DNA of 32,991 bases from Hyphomicrobiales bacterium (GTDB taxonomy: Bacteria > Pseudomonadota > Alphaproteobacteria > Rhizobiales > Rhizobiaceae), in assembly GCA_017305925.1 (NCBI GenBank), contig JAFKJW010000086.1, positions 1,284-34,274 of the forward strand, written 5' to 3'. This document shows positions 16,246 to 24,680 of the stretch, piece after piece; position 1 is the first letter of the stretch, and every line of letters starts with the position of its first letter. A program made the position numbers and the translations under genes. Under the pieces are notes generated by a model. The model made no database searches. It was not told the origin of the DNA and was given only the letters and a program-made list of their open reading frames with translations.

Positions 16246-17670
16246 TTAATCGAAAGTTTTTCTTTCTTTCCCGACCCGCACCAGAATGCCGGGATTCATG
16301 ATGGCGGAAGGATCGAAAGCGTCCTTCAGCAGCGCCATCAGGTCGCGCTCGACCGCGCTTCTGCATGTGTCTGCCAGAACCCCCTTGCTGCGGCCCAGGC
16401 CGTGCTCGGCGGCGAAGCTGCCGCCCATCGCCGTTGCCAGTGCCGCCAGGGCCTGGCCTATCTCACTTTCCCTTCCGTCGAAGCCGGCCTGCCCTTCGGG
16501 AGGCGAGAGGTTGTAGTGGACGTTGCCGTCGCCGAGATGCCCGAACGGGTTGACGCGGATGCCGGGCGCCATGCCCGCGCAGACGGCTTGCGCCTCCGCG
16601 ATGAAGTCGGCGAGTCTGCCCGGCGGCACGGATATGTCGTGCTTGAGCTGGGCGCCTTCCAGCCGCTGCCCTTCGGGCTGTTCTTCGCGCAGCCGCCAGA
16701 AATGCGCGCGCTGCGCATCCGACATGGCAAGGGCGCCGTCCGTGACGAGGCCCTGTTCCATCCCCCATTCCAGCGCCGAGGCGAGGATGGCGTCGAGCGG
16801 CACGCGCGCCGACCCCGACGCCAGTTCCACCAGCAGATAGGCCGCTCCGCGCGTCTCCAGCGGAAATGTCAGGTCGGGCAGGTGCTTCAGCGCGAGAGCC
16901 AGTCCGACATCGGAGAAGAACTCGAGCCCGGACAGGAATTCGCCCGCCTCGCCGCGCAGGAACGTGCCGAGGCCAACGGCCGCGCGAAAATCGTCGAGGG
17001 CCAACAGGGCGGTGGCCCGCTGCCGCGGCGCAGGATGGAGCTTCAGCACGGCGCGCGTGACGACGCCCAGTGTGCCCTCGGCGCCGCAGAACAGCTTCCT
17101 CAACTGATAGCCGGCATTGTCCTTCTGCACGGCGCGCAGGCCGTTCCAGATGCGCCCGTCCGGCAGGATCACCTCCAGCCCGAGGACCAGATCCTGCATC
17201 ATGCCGTAGCGGGCGGCGTGGCTCCCGCCCGCATTGGTGCCGATCAGGCCGCCGATGCGCGCGCTGCCCTCGGCGCCGAGATGCATCGGGAAGATGAGGC
17301 CGTGCGGTTCCAGCGCCTCGTGAAGCGAGGCGAGCACGGCGCCGGCCTCGACCAGGACGGCGCCACTGTCGGGATCGGGTTCCCCGATCGCCGTCATCCG
17401 CGACAGCGACAGGATGACGGCCTCGCGCCGGTCGGCGACGGCGCCGCCGCAAAGGCCGGTGTTGCCACCCTGCGGGACCACCGCGATGCCCTCCGCGCCG
17501 CAGATGCGCACGACGTCCGACACCTGACGCGTATCGGCCGGCCTCGCCACGCCGAGCGGCTCGACGCCGTAGCGGTCGAGCCAATCGCGGCGATAAGGCG
17601 CGGTGTCCGTCCCCGAAAGCCAGCCTTTCGGCCCGAGCAGGTTCGACAGTTCGGCGGCCGCGTCGGACAT
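16246..17670 (-). CDS. FAD-binding 2-hydroxyacid dehydrogenase (GlcD/D2HGDH-like, PCMH-type FAD domain)
   Basis: 474 aa, no signal peptide. The FAD-binding PCMH domain shows VVPQGGNTGLCGG (65-77), GSARIGGLIGTNAGGSHAARYG (135-156, written by position: glycine-rich loops) and CGAEGTLGVVT (195-205). The C-terminal FAD-oxidase domain carries HLGDGNVHYNL (378-388) and EHGLGRSKG (422-430), with the metal-site His residues expected in D-2-hydroxyglutarate/D-lactate dehydrogenases. It probably oxidises a D-2-hydroxy acid to the 2-oxo acid and feeds electrons to an electron-transfer flavoprotein or cytochrome. The 2-oxo product would suit the next gene (ThDP enzyme) or the aminotransferase. The gene begins 49 bp after the ABC ATPase gene. 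In the 87-bp gap after it lie a 6-bp stem (16182-16199) and the palindrome ACGTGCACGT (16204-16213). Confidence 0.88.
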   Translation of the reverse strand: MSDAAAELSNLLGPKGWLSGTDTAPYRRDWLDRYGVEPLGVARPADTRQVSDVVRICGAEGIAVVPQGGNTGLCGGAVADRREAVILSLSRMTAIGEPDPDSGAVLVEAGAVLASLHEALEPHGLIFPMHLGAEGSARIGGLIGTNAGGSHAARYGMMQDLVLGLEVILPDGRIWNGLRAVQKDNAGYQLRKLFCGAEGTLGVVTRAVLKLHPAPRQRATALLALDDFRAAVGLGTFLRGEAGEFLSGLEFFSDVGLALALKHLPDLTFPLETRGAAYLLVELASGSARVPLDAILASALEWGMEQGLVTDGALAMSDAQRAHFWRLREEQPEGQRLEGAQLKHDISVPPGRLADFIAEAQAVCAGMAPGIRVNPFGHLGDGNVHYNLSPPEGQAGFDGRESEIGQALAALATAMGGSFAAEHGLGRSKGVLADTCRSAVERDLMALLKDAFDPSAIMNPGILVRVGKERKTFD

Positions 17671-17719
17671 GAAAATGGCGGCGGCGGCATGCAGGACGCT
17701 GCGCGCCGCCGTCCTCTCC

Positions 17720-18484
17720 TTAGTGGTTCAAGATCTGCGACAGGAACTGCCGGGTCCGCTCGTTCTGCGCAGTGGTGAAGAATCGTTCCGGCGGAGCCTG
17801 CTCCACGATCTCGCCCTTGTCCATGAAGATGACGCGATCCGCGGCGCGGCGGGCGAAGCCCATTTCATGCGTCACGCACACCATCGTCATGCCTTCCGAC
17901 GCGAGCGTGGCCATGACGTCGAGCACTTCCGCGATCATCTCGGGATCGAGCGCCGAGGTCGGCTCGTCGAACAGCATGATCTGCGGCGTCATGCACAGCG
18001 CCCGCGCGATCGCCACCCGCTGCTGCTGGCCGCCCGAAAGCTGAGCCGGATATTTGTCGGCCTGTTCGGGGATACGGACCTTTTCCAGGTATTTTCGGGC
18101 GAGCGCCTCCGCCTCCGATCGCGGCACCTTGCGCACCAGCATGGGCGCCAGAACGCAGTTCTCCAGCACCGTCATATGCGGGAACAGGTTGAAATGCTGA
18201 AAGACCATGCCGACTTCCCGCCGGATGCCCTCGATGTTGCCGACGTCGTCGTTCAGCTCGGTGCCGAGCACGACGATCCGGCCGGCGCTGTGTTCCTCCA
18301 GCCGGTTGATGCAGCGGATCAGGGTGGATTTTCCCGAGCCTGACGGGCCGCACACCACGATCTTCTCGCCCCTCCTCACCGTCAGGTCGATGTCGCGAAG
18401 CGCATGGAACGCGCCGTAATGCTTGTTCAGCCCGGCAATGTGTATGGCGGCTGTCTCGGCCTGGGAAGGATCGGGACCGTTCAT
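17720..18484 (-). CDS. Polar amino-acid ABC transporter, ATP-binding protein (AapP/GlnQ-like)
   Basis: 254 aa, a peripheral membrane ATPase. Walker A is GPSGSGKS (46-53), the Q-loop Gln is at 96 in [16 protein letters not shown], the signature is LSGGQQQ (149-155), Walker B is [14 protein letters not shown] (169-182) and the H-loop is CVTHEMGF. All motifs are intact. The sequence is of the PAAT family type that powers uptake of glutamine, glutamate, aspartate and related compounds. It starts 9 nt after the second permease gene and is the last transporter gene. The catabolic genes follow directly on the same strand, which suggests that the imported compound is the substrate of the pathway. Confidence 0.95.
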   Translation of the reverse strand: MNGPDPSQAETAAIHIAGLNKHYGAFHALRDIDLTVRRGEKIVVCGPSGSGKSTLIRCINRLEEHSAGRIVVLGTELNDDVGNIEGIRREVGMVFQHFNLFPHMTVLENCVLAPMLVRKVPRSEAEALARKYLEKVRIPEQADKYPAQLSGGQQQRVAIARALCMTPQIMLFDEPTSALDPEMIAEVLDVMATLASEGMTMVCVTHEMGFARRAADRVIFMDKGEIVEQAPPERFFTTAQNERTRQFLSQILNH

Positions 18485-18493
18485 GCGAAGACC

Positions 18494-19567
18494 TTACCGC
18501 TCGCCGACCGCCATGCGCCGTTCCAGAAAGGCGCCGTAGCGGGACAGGCTGAAGACGAAGACGAAATAGATGAGCGCGATGAAGACATAGACCTCGACAT
18601 AGGCGAAGCGCCATTCGCCGGTCCCGTAGGCGGCGTTGCCGGACGCCAGGATTTCGAAGAAGCCGATGATGACCACCAGCGAGGTTTCCTTGAAGGAGAT
18701 GACGAACTGGTTGATCGTCGCCGGCAGCGCGTTGCGCATCGCCTGCGGCAGGAGGATGCGGCTGATCGACTGCCAGTAGCTCAGGCCGAGCGCCATGGAA
18801 GCCTCCTCCTGACCCTTCGGAACGCCCTGCATGCCGCCCCTGACGATCTCGGCCTGATAGGCGGAGAAGAACAGCGCCGAGCCGAGGATCACCCGGTAGA
18901 GCTTGTCGCCCTGAAGCCATTGCGGCAGCGCGAAGGGCAGCACGATGGCGAAGGTGAACAGGATCGAGATGAGCGGCAGCGAGCGCACGCCGTCGATGAT
19001 GATGCCGGTGGTCCGTGATATCCACGGCAGTTGCGACCGGCGCATCAGGGCAAGGCCGATCGACAGGGGAAAGCCGATCAGGCAGGTGGTGACGAAGATG
19101 AACAGCGTCAGCGCCAGGCCACCCCACTGCTCCTCGCCGATATAGGCAAGGCCGAATATGCCGCCTTTCATGAGGATGTAGAACAGCGCGGTGCCGGCGA
19201 CCCAGATGGCGGCGATGCGGCGTCCGGTCCAGCAGGCCGGAATGCAGCTCAGCACCGTCATCGCCACCACCGCCACGCAGGCCAGCGCCGAGCGCCATTG
19301 CTCCTCGAAAGGATAGAGTCCGAACAGGATGATGCGCCAGCGCGCGGCGATGACGGACCAGCACGCGCCGGCCGCCGCGTGGCAGGCCTCCGGCCCGCCA
19401 TCCGCCGTGAAGACGGCGGAAAGCAGCGCCCAGTTCAGGATCTTCCAGGCGAGGAAGACGATCACGGCGAGCGAGAAGAGCGACACGGCCGCCTGAAGCG
19501 GCGTGGCGAAGTAGCGCCGCCTGAGATCTTCGAGCAGGGTGGGAGCGGGAGGGGCGAGAACGGTCAT
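18494..19567 (-). CDS. Amino-acid ABC transporter permease (AapM-like)
   Basis: 357 aa inner-membrane protein. A long N-terminal part with three hydrophobic segments (LFSLAVIVFLAWKIL and others) precedes the His/Glu/Gln permease core (about 140-350). The core starts at LALTLFIFVTTCLIGFPLSIGLALM and includes the EAA-type loop QEEASMALGLSYWQSISRILLPQAMRNALP, which contacts the ATPase. The extended N-terminus is characteristic of the rhizobial Aap M subunit, unlike the ~220 aa enteric permeases. Its start lies 1 nt after the stop of the partner permease, indicating tight coupling. Together they form the heterodimeric channel. Confidence 0.92.
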   Translation of the reverse strand: MTVLAPPAPTLLEDLRRRYFATPLQAAVSLFSLAVIVFLAWKILNWALLSAVFTADGGPEACHAAAGACWSVIAARWRIILFGLYPFEEQWRSALACVAVVAMTVLSCIPACWTGRRIAAIWVAGTALFYILMKGGIFGLAYIGEEQWGGLALTLFIFVTTCLIGFPLSIGLALMRRSQLPWISRTTGIIIDGVRSLPLISILFTFAIVLPFALPQWLQGDKLYRVILGSALFFSAYQAEIVRGGMQGVPKGQEEASMALGLSYWQSISRILLPQAMRNALPATINQFVISFKETSLVVIIGFFEILASGNAAYGTGEWRFAYVEVYVFIALIYFVFVFSLSRYGAFLERRMAVGER

Positions 19568-19568
19568 C

Positions 19569-20732
19569 CTAGCCTCTCAGCTGATTGCCCTTCAGGGCGA
19601 TCGCCTTGTTGATGCGGTTGAAGAAGAAGGCCAGCGACAGGTTGATGGCCAGGAATCCCGCCATCAGCAGGCCGATCGCCTCGATGGTCTGGCCGGAATG
19701 GTTGATGGTGAGCGCGACGATCATGAAGAAGTCGGAGAAGCCGACCGCGATGCCCATCGTCGTGGCCTTCATCAGCCAGACATACTGGTTGGCCAGGATC
19801 GGCAGCATGGCGCGCAGCGCCAGCGGCAGCCGGACCAGCGTGAAGGTCTGCCAGGCGGTGAGCCCGAGCGACCCGGCCGCCTCCATCTGCCCCGTGCCGA
19901 CCGATTTGAAACCGCCGCGCACGATCTCGGCGATGTAGGAGCCGCCATAGATGCCGATCGCCACGACGAGGGCGGAGAATTCGGGCGGAACGCGCAGGCC
20001 GCCGCGCAGATTGAGCCCTTGCAGCGCGGGCATGTCGAGGAAGGGCGTTTCGGGCAGGCGCCCGGCCAGGAGGGCAAGCGCCGCGCAGGCGAGCGCCGCA
20101 GCAGCCGCTGCAAGTTGAAGGGTCGCCCTGTCGCCGAGCGGACGGTCGATCCGCGCCGTGCGGCCGATCCACAGCGGCAGCACGATGGCCGCCAGGATGG
20201 CCGCCACGGCAATCGTCAGCGACCACGGCCCGACATTGGGAGCCGGAACGTAGAGGCCGCGGCTGGTGAGGAACATGCCCCAGCTCGGCTGCGCGCCGCG
20301 CGGCGAAGGAAGGTGCGTGATGACCGCGTACCAGAAGAAGACCTGGAGGATCAGCGGAATGTTGCGGAAGATGTCGACATAGGTGCGCCCCAGCAACCTG
20401 GCGAGATCGTTCGAGGAGGTGCGCGCGAGACCGACGATCGTCCCCACCACCGTCGCCAGCGCGAGGCCGAAGGTGCCGAGAAACAGGGTGTTGAGGATCC
20501 CGACGGTGAAATACCACCAGTAGGGGTCCATCGCCGTTGCCGGCAGCAGCGCGAAGTTCAGGTCCCAGCCGGTCGACTTGAACAGGAAGTCGAAGCCGGA
20601 CGTGATGCCCTGCGCCGCGAGGTTGCGGCGCGCGATGAGCGTGCCGGCAAGGATCAGCATGCCGAGCGCCCCGACATAGAGCGCCTGAAGCAAGCCGTTG
20701 CGGACCTTCTGATTTCTCAGCAGGCGTCCCAT
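19569..20732 (-). CDS. Amino-acid ABC transporter permease (AapQ-like)
   Basis: 387 aa inner-membrane protein. The first helix is at about 15-30 (ALYVGALGMLILAGTLIA). The family-specific periplasmic segment with DPYWWYFTVGILNTLFLGTFGLALATVVGT follows, and the coupling loop MEAAGSLGLTAWQTFTLVRLPLALRAMLP is at about 280-310. The extra segments in the middle (about 150-225) set it apart from short enteric permeases and match AapQ. A ribosome-binding site AAAGG lies about 8 nt before the ATG at 20732. It is separated from the binding-protein gene by 67 bp holding a strong hairpin (20759-20792). Confidence 0.92.
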   Translation of the reverse strand: MGRLLRNQKVRNGLLQALYVGALGMLILAGTLIARRNLAAQGITSGFDFLFKSTGWDLNFALLPATAMDPYWWYFTVGILNTLFLGTFGLALATVVGTIVGLARTSSNDLARLLGRTYVDIFRNIPLILQVFFWYAVITHLPSPRGAQPSWGMFLTSRGLYVPAPNVGPWSLTIAVAAILAAIVLPLWIGRTARIDRPLGDRATLQLAAAAAALACAALALLAGRLPETPFLDMPALQGLNLRGGLRVPPEFSALVVAIGIYGGSYIAEIVRGGFKSVGTGQMEAAGSLGLTAWQTFTLVRLPLALRAMLPILANQYVWLMKATTMGIAVGFSDFFMIVALTINHSGQTIEAIGLLMAGFLAINLSLAFFFNRINKAIALKGNQLRG

Positions 20733-20758
20733 CGGTCGGCCTTTCCCGGGAAGCGAGA

Positions 20759-20792
20759 CAGGTCCCGCCGGCCGGTCGGCCGGCGGGACCTG
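20759..20792 (-). terminator. Strong intercistronic hairpin between binding-protein and permease genes
   Basis: A perfect 15-bp stem (13 bp GGTCCCGCCGGCC / GGCCGGCGGGACC plus flanking CA/TG) closes a 4-nt loop. It begins 7 nt after the stop of the binding-protein gene and has no T-run. In ABC operons such stems act as partial terminators or protect the upstream mRNA end, so the binding protein is made in excess over the permeases. Confidence 0.75.
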
Positions 20793-20799
20793 CGAAGGG

Positions 20800-21834
20800 T
20801 TAATCGATCACGAGCGGGAACAGCACGCCGCCATTGTTCCACAGGTTCGTCAGGTCGCGATCCATCTTGTAGGGCGAATCCTTGCCGAGGTCGCGATCGA
20901 AGATCTCGGCATAGTTGCCGACCTTCTTGATGACGTTGTAGGCCCAGTCATCGGCGAGGCCGAGGCCCTTGCCCATGCCCGGCGTGGCGCCGAGGAACTT
21001 CGCCACCTGCGGCGAGGTCGGCTTGGCCTTGATCTCGTCGACGTTCTGGGAGGTGATGCCTTCCTGCTCCGCGAACAGAAGCGCGCTGAGCGTCCAGTTG
21101 GCGATGTCGACCCAATTGTCGTCGCCCTGGCGCACGATCATCACTTCGGGTTCGACGGCGATGACATCGGGCAGGATGACGTGATCCTCGACCTTGCCCT
21201 TCGCCGAGCGGGCGATGGCGAGGACCGGACCCCACTGCGTATAGAGGTCGCAGCGGCCGGAGAAGTAGGCCTGCTCGAGCTCCTCCGTCTTCTCGATGAC
21301 GACGGGCTCCAGCTTGATGCCGATCTTCTGCGCATAGGCTGCAATCTGCTGCTCCTGCGTCGTGCCGGCCGGAATGCACACGCTCCCGCCATCGGCATCC
21401 TTGAGCGAAGCGATATTGAGTTCCTTGTGCGCCATCACCTTGGTGGTGCCGAGATAGTAGGACATCGAGAATTGCAGGCCGAGCTCGGTGTCGCGCGACA
21501 GCGTTCCGCCCGAGGCCTTGATGACGATGTCGACGTCGCCCGATTGCAGGGACGGCCAGCGCTGCGCCCAGCTGATCGGCACGATCTTCAGTTTCGCCGG
21601 ATCGCCGAAAACGGCCGTGGCCACCGCCTTGCACAGGTCGATGTCCATGCCCTTCCAGTTGCCCTTGTCGTCCACCTCGGCAAAGCCGAGATAGGAGCCG
21701 TCATGGCCGGTGCAGTTCAGCACGCCCCGCGCCTTGACTGTCTCCAGGGTCTTGCCGCCTTCGGCATGGGCCGGAGCCGAGATCTGCATGAGGCCGAGCG
21801 CCAGCGCGGCTGCCCCCCATTTGAATGTTCTCAT
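20800..21834 (-). CDS. Amino-acid ABC transporter periplasmic substrate-binding protein (AapJ-like)
   Basis: 344 aa with a Sec signal peptide (MRTFKWGAAALALGLMQISA, then PAHA; cleavage after about residue 24). The mature part is an SBP family 3 protein of the long AapJ type: KARGVLNCTGHDG, GNWKGMDIDLCKAVATAVFGD, LSRDTELGLQFSMSYYLGTTKVM, and a C-terminal KVGNYAEIFDRDLG. No lipobox is present, so it is free in the periplasm. ATG 21834 is preferred over ATG 21840 because GGAG lies 7 nt before it. The ligand pocket residues differ from classical AapJ as I recall it (YYLGTTKVMAHKEL instead of a TYYDGQGFMV-like block), so the ligand may be unusual. Confidence 0.9.
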   Translation of the reverse strand: MRTFKWGAAALALGLMQISAPAHAEGGKTLETVKARGVLNCTGHDGSYLGFAEVDDKGNWKGMDIDLCKAVATAVFGDPAKLKIVPISWAQRWPSLQSGDVDIVIKASGGTLSRDTELGLQFSMSYYLGTTKVMAHKELNIASLKDADGGSVCIPAGTTQEQQIAAYAQKIGIKLEPVVIEKTEELEQAYFSGRCDLYTQWGPVLAIARSAKGKVEDHVILPDVIAVEPEVMIVRQGDDNWVDIANWTLSALLFAEQEGITSQNVDEIKAKPTSPQVAKFLGATPGMGKGLGLADDWAYNVIKKVGNYAEIFDRDLGKDSPYKMDRDLTNLWNNGGVLFPLVID

Positions 21835-21908
21835 CGTCATTCTCCACTGTTGAGATTGTTGCGTTTCTTGTTTTTGGGACCGTCGCCGGCCCGTGAGGCA
21901 AAGCCGGC

Positions 21909-22859
21909 TCAGTCCGAGAGCGGGATCGGCCTCGGCAAGGGAGAAGCCTTCAGGTCGCCCCTCCAATCCTGCTGGGTCAGCCATCGGTGAAGGGCTGCGA
22001 CCGCCTTCACCCGCAGATGGCCCTTGGGCACGACGAGGTAGAAGCCCGGTACCTCCTCGGGCTTCATGTCGGTCAGCGCGTCGCGGCCGAGCGGGGCGAC
22101 CAGGGCGCCCGAGCGGAAGTCCTCCTCCGCGTCGAGCACCGAGACCAGCCCGATGCCGATCCCCTGAAGCGTCGCGCGCCGCATGGTCGCGGCGTCGTCG
22201 AAGCCGATGCTGCGGTCGCTGTCGGTCTTCTCGACGCGCAGGTGCCGCAGGATATCGGGCCAGAGGCGCTTCGACTTCACCGTGTCCAGAAGCGTGAAGC
22301 GTGTCAGGTCCTGAGCCGAGCCGATCTTCCCGGCGATCGACGGCGTGCAGCAGATGATCTTCGGGTCGGGCACCAGCAGCGTCGTCTCGTAGTCGTGCCA
22401 GTGGCCGTAGCCCCACTGCACCGTCATATCGATGTCGTCGCGCCCGAAGTCGGGCAGATCGACCATCGTCGTCAGCCTGAGGTCCGCCCCCGGCAGGATC
22501 TCCCTGAACAGCGACAGGCGCGGCAGCAGGTAGTGCGTGGCGAAATAGGGGCTCGCATTGAGGTTGATCCGGTCCCGATAAGCCGATTTGGTGACGCGGC
22601 GCACGCCTTCCGCAAATTCCTCGAAGCCGGCCCTGACGAAATGCGAGAGCAGGATCGCCGATTCCGTCAGTTCGATCGAGCGCCCCTTGCGCTCGAACAG
22701 GCTCACCTGGAGCGTGTCTTCCAGGAGCTTGATCTGCTGGCCGACCGCCTGGGGCGTGACCAGCAGCTCGTCGGCCGCCTGACGGAAGCTCCTGTGCTGC
22801 ACGACGGCATGGAAGACCCTGAGCGCGTTCAGCGGCGGAAGGCGCAGCTTGCCGGTCAT
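21909..22859 (-). CDS. LysR-type transcriptional regulator (GcvA-like subgroup)
   Basis: 316 aa from ATG 22859, chosen because GGAGGGAG lies about 10 nt upstream; a GTG at 22892 would add 11 residues. The winged HTH is at about 5-65: LPPLNALRVFHAVVQHRSFRQAADEL, then LVTPQAVGQQIKLLEDTLQVSLFERKGR. It is followed by a LysR effector-binding domain (about 90-300) with INLNASPYFATHYLLPRL and a GIGLVSVL segment. The LPPLNALRVF start is typical of the GcvA/AmpR-like subgroup. The gene lies between two SDR genes and the transporter genes on the same strand, so it probably controls the cluster in response to a pathway intermediate. Confidence 0.92.
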   Translation of the reverse strand: MTGKLRLPPLNALRVFHAVVQHRSFRQAADELLVTPQAVGQQIKLLEDTLQVSLFERKGRSIELTESAILLSHFVRAGFEEFAEGVRRVTKSAYRDRINLNASPYFATHYLLPRLSLFREILPGADLRLTTMVDLPDFGRDDIDMTVQWGYGHWHDYETTLLVPDPKIICCTPSIAGKIGSAQDLTRFTLLDTVKSKRLWPDILRHLRVEKTDSDRSIGFDDAATMRRATLQGIGIGLVSVLDAEEDFRSGALVAPLGRDALTDMKPEEVPGFYLVVPKGHLRVKAVAALHRWLTQQDWRGDLKASPLPRPIPLSD

Positions 22860-22935
22860 CGTCAGTTCCGCTCCCTCCTCTTGGCGTTGCACCAGGCTTC
22901 GATGCGGACCGGCCGGGCCGGCGCCGCCGGCTCGT

Positions 22936-23685
22936 TCATGCGTAGATGTAGCCGCCCGAAACGATGACCTGCTCGCCGGTCATGTATGTGTTCTTCGGGC
23001 CGCCGGTCATCAGGACCCATTCGGCGATTTCCGGCGGCTGCGCGCCCCGGCCGAGAGGGCTCGCCTTGGCGAGTTCCTCCAGGAAGCCGAGCGCCTTTGC
23101 CTTCTCGGTGGCCATGCCCGCCGGCGCCACCGAATTGACGAGGATGCCGTCCTTGGCGACGTAATGGGCGAAGGATCTCGTCAGGCTGACGACGGCCGCC
23201 TTGGTGGCGGCATAATGGGCATTTTGCGGATGGGCCTTGAAGGCGTCGACCGAGGCGAGGTTGACGATGCGGCCGCGCACATTGCCCTTGGGCTCCTGCT
23301 GCTGCATGTGCCTGACCGCTGCGACCATCATGTGGTAGGTGCCCTTGATGTTGATGCCGTTGGAGGCGTCCCAGTCGGCGTCGGTGATTTCGAGGAGCGG
23401 GCGGCGCGGATAGATCGCCGCGCAGTTGACCAGCGTGTCGATCCGGCCGAGCTTCGACGCGATCGCCTCGAAGGCGGCATGGCACTCAGGCCCGACCTGG
23501 ATGTCGCATTTGGCGGATGCGGTCGGGAGGCCCTTCGCCCGCGCCGGCTCCAGCGCGGCCTCGGCGGCCTCCGTATTGATGTCGATGATGCCAATTTTGG
23601 CGGCGCCCTCGTCGACGGCCATGCTGGCGAGCAGCGCCCCCAGGCCGGAGCCGCCGCCGACGATCAGCAGGGAAAGATCCTTCAT
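22936..23685 (-). CDS. Short-chain dehydrogenase/reductase (SDR), first of a tandem pair
   Basis: 249 aa classical SDR. The cofactor loop is [12 protein letters not shown] (9-20) and IDIN at 35-38 suggests NAD(H) preference. LVNCAA is at 85-90, and the catalytic Ser145, Tyr158 and Lys162 lie in NLASVDAF and [13 protein letters not shown] replaces the common TGxxxGIG. An AGGAG site precedes ATG 23685. The gene is 11 bp downstream of the second SDR gene and probably shares its transcript. It should oxidise or reduce a hydroxy or keto group in the pathway; the substrate is unknown. Confidence 0.9.
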   Translation of the reverse strand: MKDLSLLIVGGGSGLGALLASMAVDEGAAKIGIIDINTEAAEAALEPARAKGLPTASAKCDIQVGPECHAAFEAIASKLGRIDTLVNCAAIYPRRPLLEITDADWDASNGINIKGTYHMMVAAVRHMQQQEPKGNVRGRIVNLASVDAFKAHPQNAHYAATKAAVVSLTRSFAHYVAKDGILVNSVAPAGMATEKAKALGFLEELAKASPLGRGAQPPEIAEWVLMTGGPKNTYMTGEQVIVSGGYIYA

Positions 23686-23696
23686 GGTGAATGCTC

Positions 23697-24410
23697 CTAT
23701 TTGGTGCCGCTTGGGCTGACCGGCCGGGTGGGGACGATGTCGAAGCGCGAGACGTCGGCGTTCGGCGGCAGGGCGAGCACCGCGACGACCATCCGCGCGA
23801 CGTCTTCGGGCTGCACGGCAACGTTGCCGGCATACATCGCCGCGCGCGCCTTCTCGTCGAGGATGTCCTTGTAGAGACCGGTTTCAACGCGGCCGCAGAC
23901 GATCTCCGTCACGCGCACCCCGTATCCGGAAGTATCGGCCTTCAGGCCCGCGACGAACCCGGAAATGGCCGCCTTGGCGGCGGAATAGACGGCGATATTG
24001 GCGAACGAGCCGTGGCCTGCCGTCGAACCGGTGAAGAGGATATGCCCCGACTGCCGCTCGCGCATCTTCGGCAGAACGAGCCGGGTGAGCAGGATCGCCG
24101 CGCTGAGATTGATTTCGAGCGTCGCGTCGATATCCGAGACCTTCATGTCGGCGAAATTGCCGAGCGGCGGCATGATGCCGGCATTGTTGATGAGCACGTC
24201 GACGCGCAGGTCGGCCAATGCCGCCTCGATCGCGTCGCGGTCGGTGACGTCGACGGCCACCGGTGTGATGTTTGGTCTTTCCGCACGCAGCGCTTCCAGG
24301 GCCGGCCTGTTGCGGCCTACGGCGTAGACGTCGTAGCCCGCCTCGCTCAACGCGACCGCGATGGCCCGCCCGATGCCGCTGGTCGCGCCCGTGATGAAAG
24401 CCGTCGCCAC
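23697..24410 (-). CDS. Short-chain dehydrogenase/reductase (SDR), second of the tandem pair
   Basis: 237 aa from GTG 24410, chosen because AAAGGGGA lies about 7 nt before it; a TTG at 24431 would add seven residues that encode that site. The cofactor motif is TGATSGIG (7-14), and Gly-Arg-Asn at 32-34 favours NADP(H). NNAG is at 75-78, and Ser129, Tyr142 and Lys146 form the catalytic triad. It resembles the YdfG-like serine/3-hydroxy-acid dehydrogenases in layout. Its 3' end is 11 bp from the next SDR gene. Upstream lie 270 bp with a perfect 17-bp dyad (24485-24501). Confidence 0.88.
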   Translation of the reverse strand: MATAFITGATSGIGRAIAVALSEAGYDVYAVGRNRPALEALRAERPNITPVAVDVTDRDAIEAALADLRVDVLINNAGIMPPLGNFADMKVSDIDATLEINLSAAILLTRLVLPKMRERQSGHILFTGSTAGHGSFANIAVYSAAKAAISGFVAGLKADTSGYGVRVTEIVCGRVETGLYKDILDEKARAAMYAGNVAVQPEDVARMVVAVLALPPNADVSRFDIVPTRPVSPSGTK

Positions 24411-24445
24411 GTGTCGTTCCCCTTTTTCCAAAGCCGAGTGTGTAA

Positions 24446-24463
24446 TCCCGGAAGGATCCGGGA
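24446..24463 (-). other. Small stem-loop upstream of the SDR pair
   Basis: TCCCGG (24446-24451) and CCGGGA (24458-24463) flank a 6-nt loop, 36-53 nt upstream of the SDR start codon. This may lie in the 5' leader. The stem is short, and its role is unknown. Confidence 0.3.
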
Positions 24464-24484
24464 AACCAAGAAAAGCAGGGAAAA

Positions 24485-24501
24485 GGAAAGATAATCTTTC
24501 C
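24485..24501. promoter_or_regulatory. Perfect 17-bp dyad, candidate operator
   Basis: GGAAAGAT-A-ATCTTTCC: two 8-bp arms around a single A, in the gap between the GntR gene and the SDR pair, 75 nt upstream of the SDR start. The AT-rich centre contrasts with the GC-rich surroundings, as operators often do. Both the GntR/FCD protein (24681-25472) and the LysR protein (21909-22859) are candidate binders. Confidence 0.55.
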
Positions 24502-24680
24502 TATCGGCATGCTGTGCGGTGAATCTCCGTTCCCTTCGGCGGCCCCGTCAGTGCCGCAAAAACCGCGACTGCGGCGGGAAACGACCCATCTCGGCAGGGC
24601 GGCGCCGCTTCGCAGGCCGGGCCCCTGGAACAAACCCGGCTTTCGCGAACATCAACCCCGGAAGCGGTACGGAGCCGGGT

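Noticed and set aside
14659-17778. Very long plus-strand open frame (over 1000 codons) opposite the ThDP and FAD enzyme genes
   Set aside because: It is antisense to two clear enzyme genes, rich in Arg/His/Gly/Asp and without recognisable domains; a by-product of high GC and codon bias.
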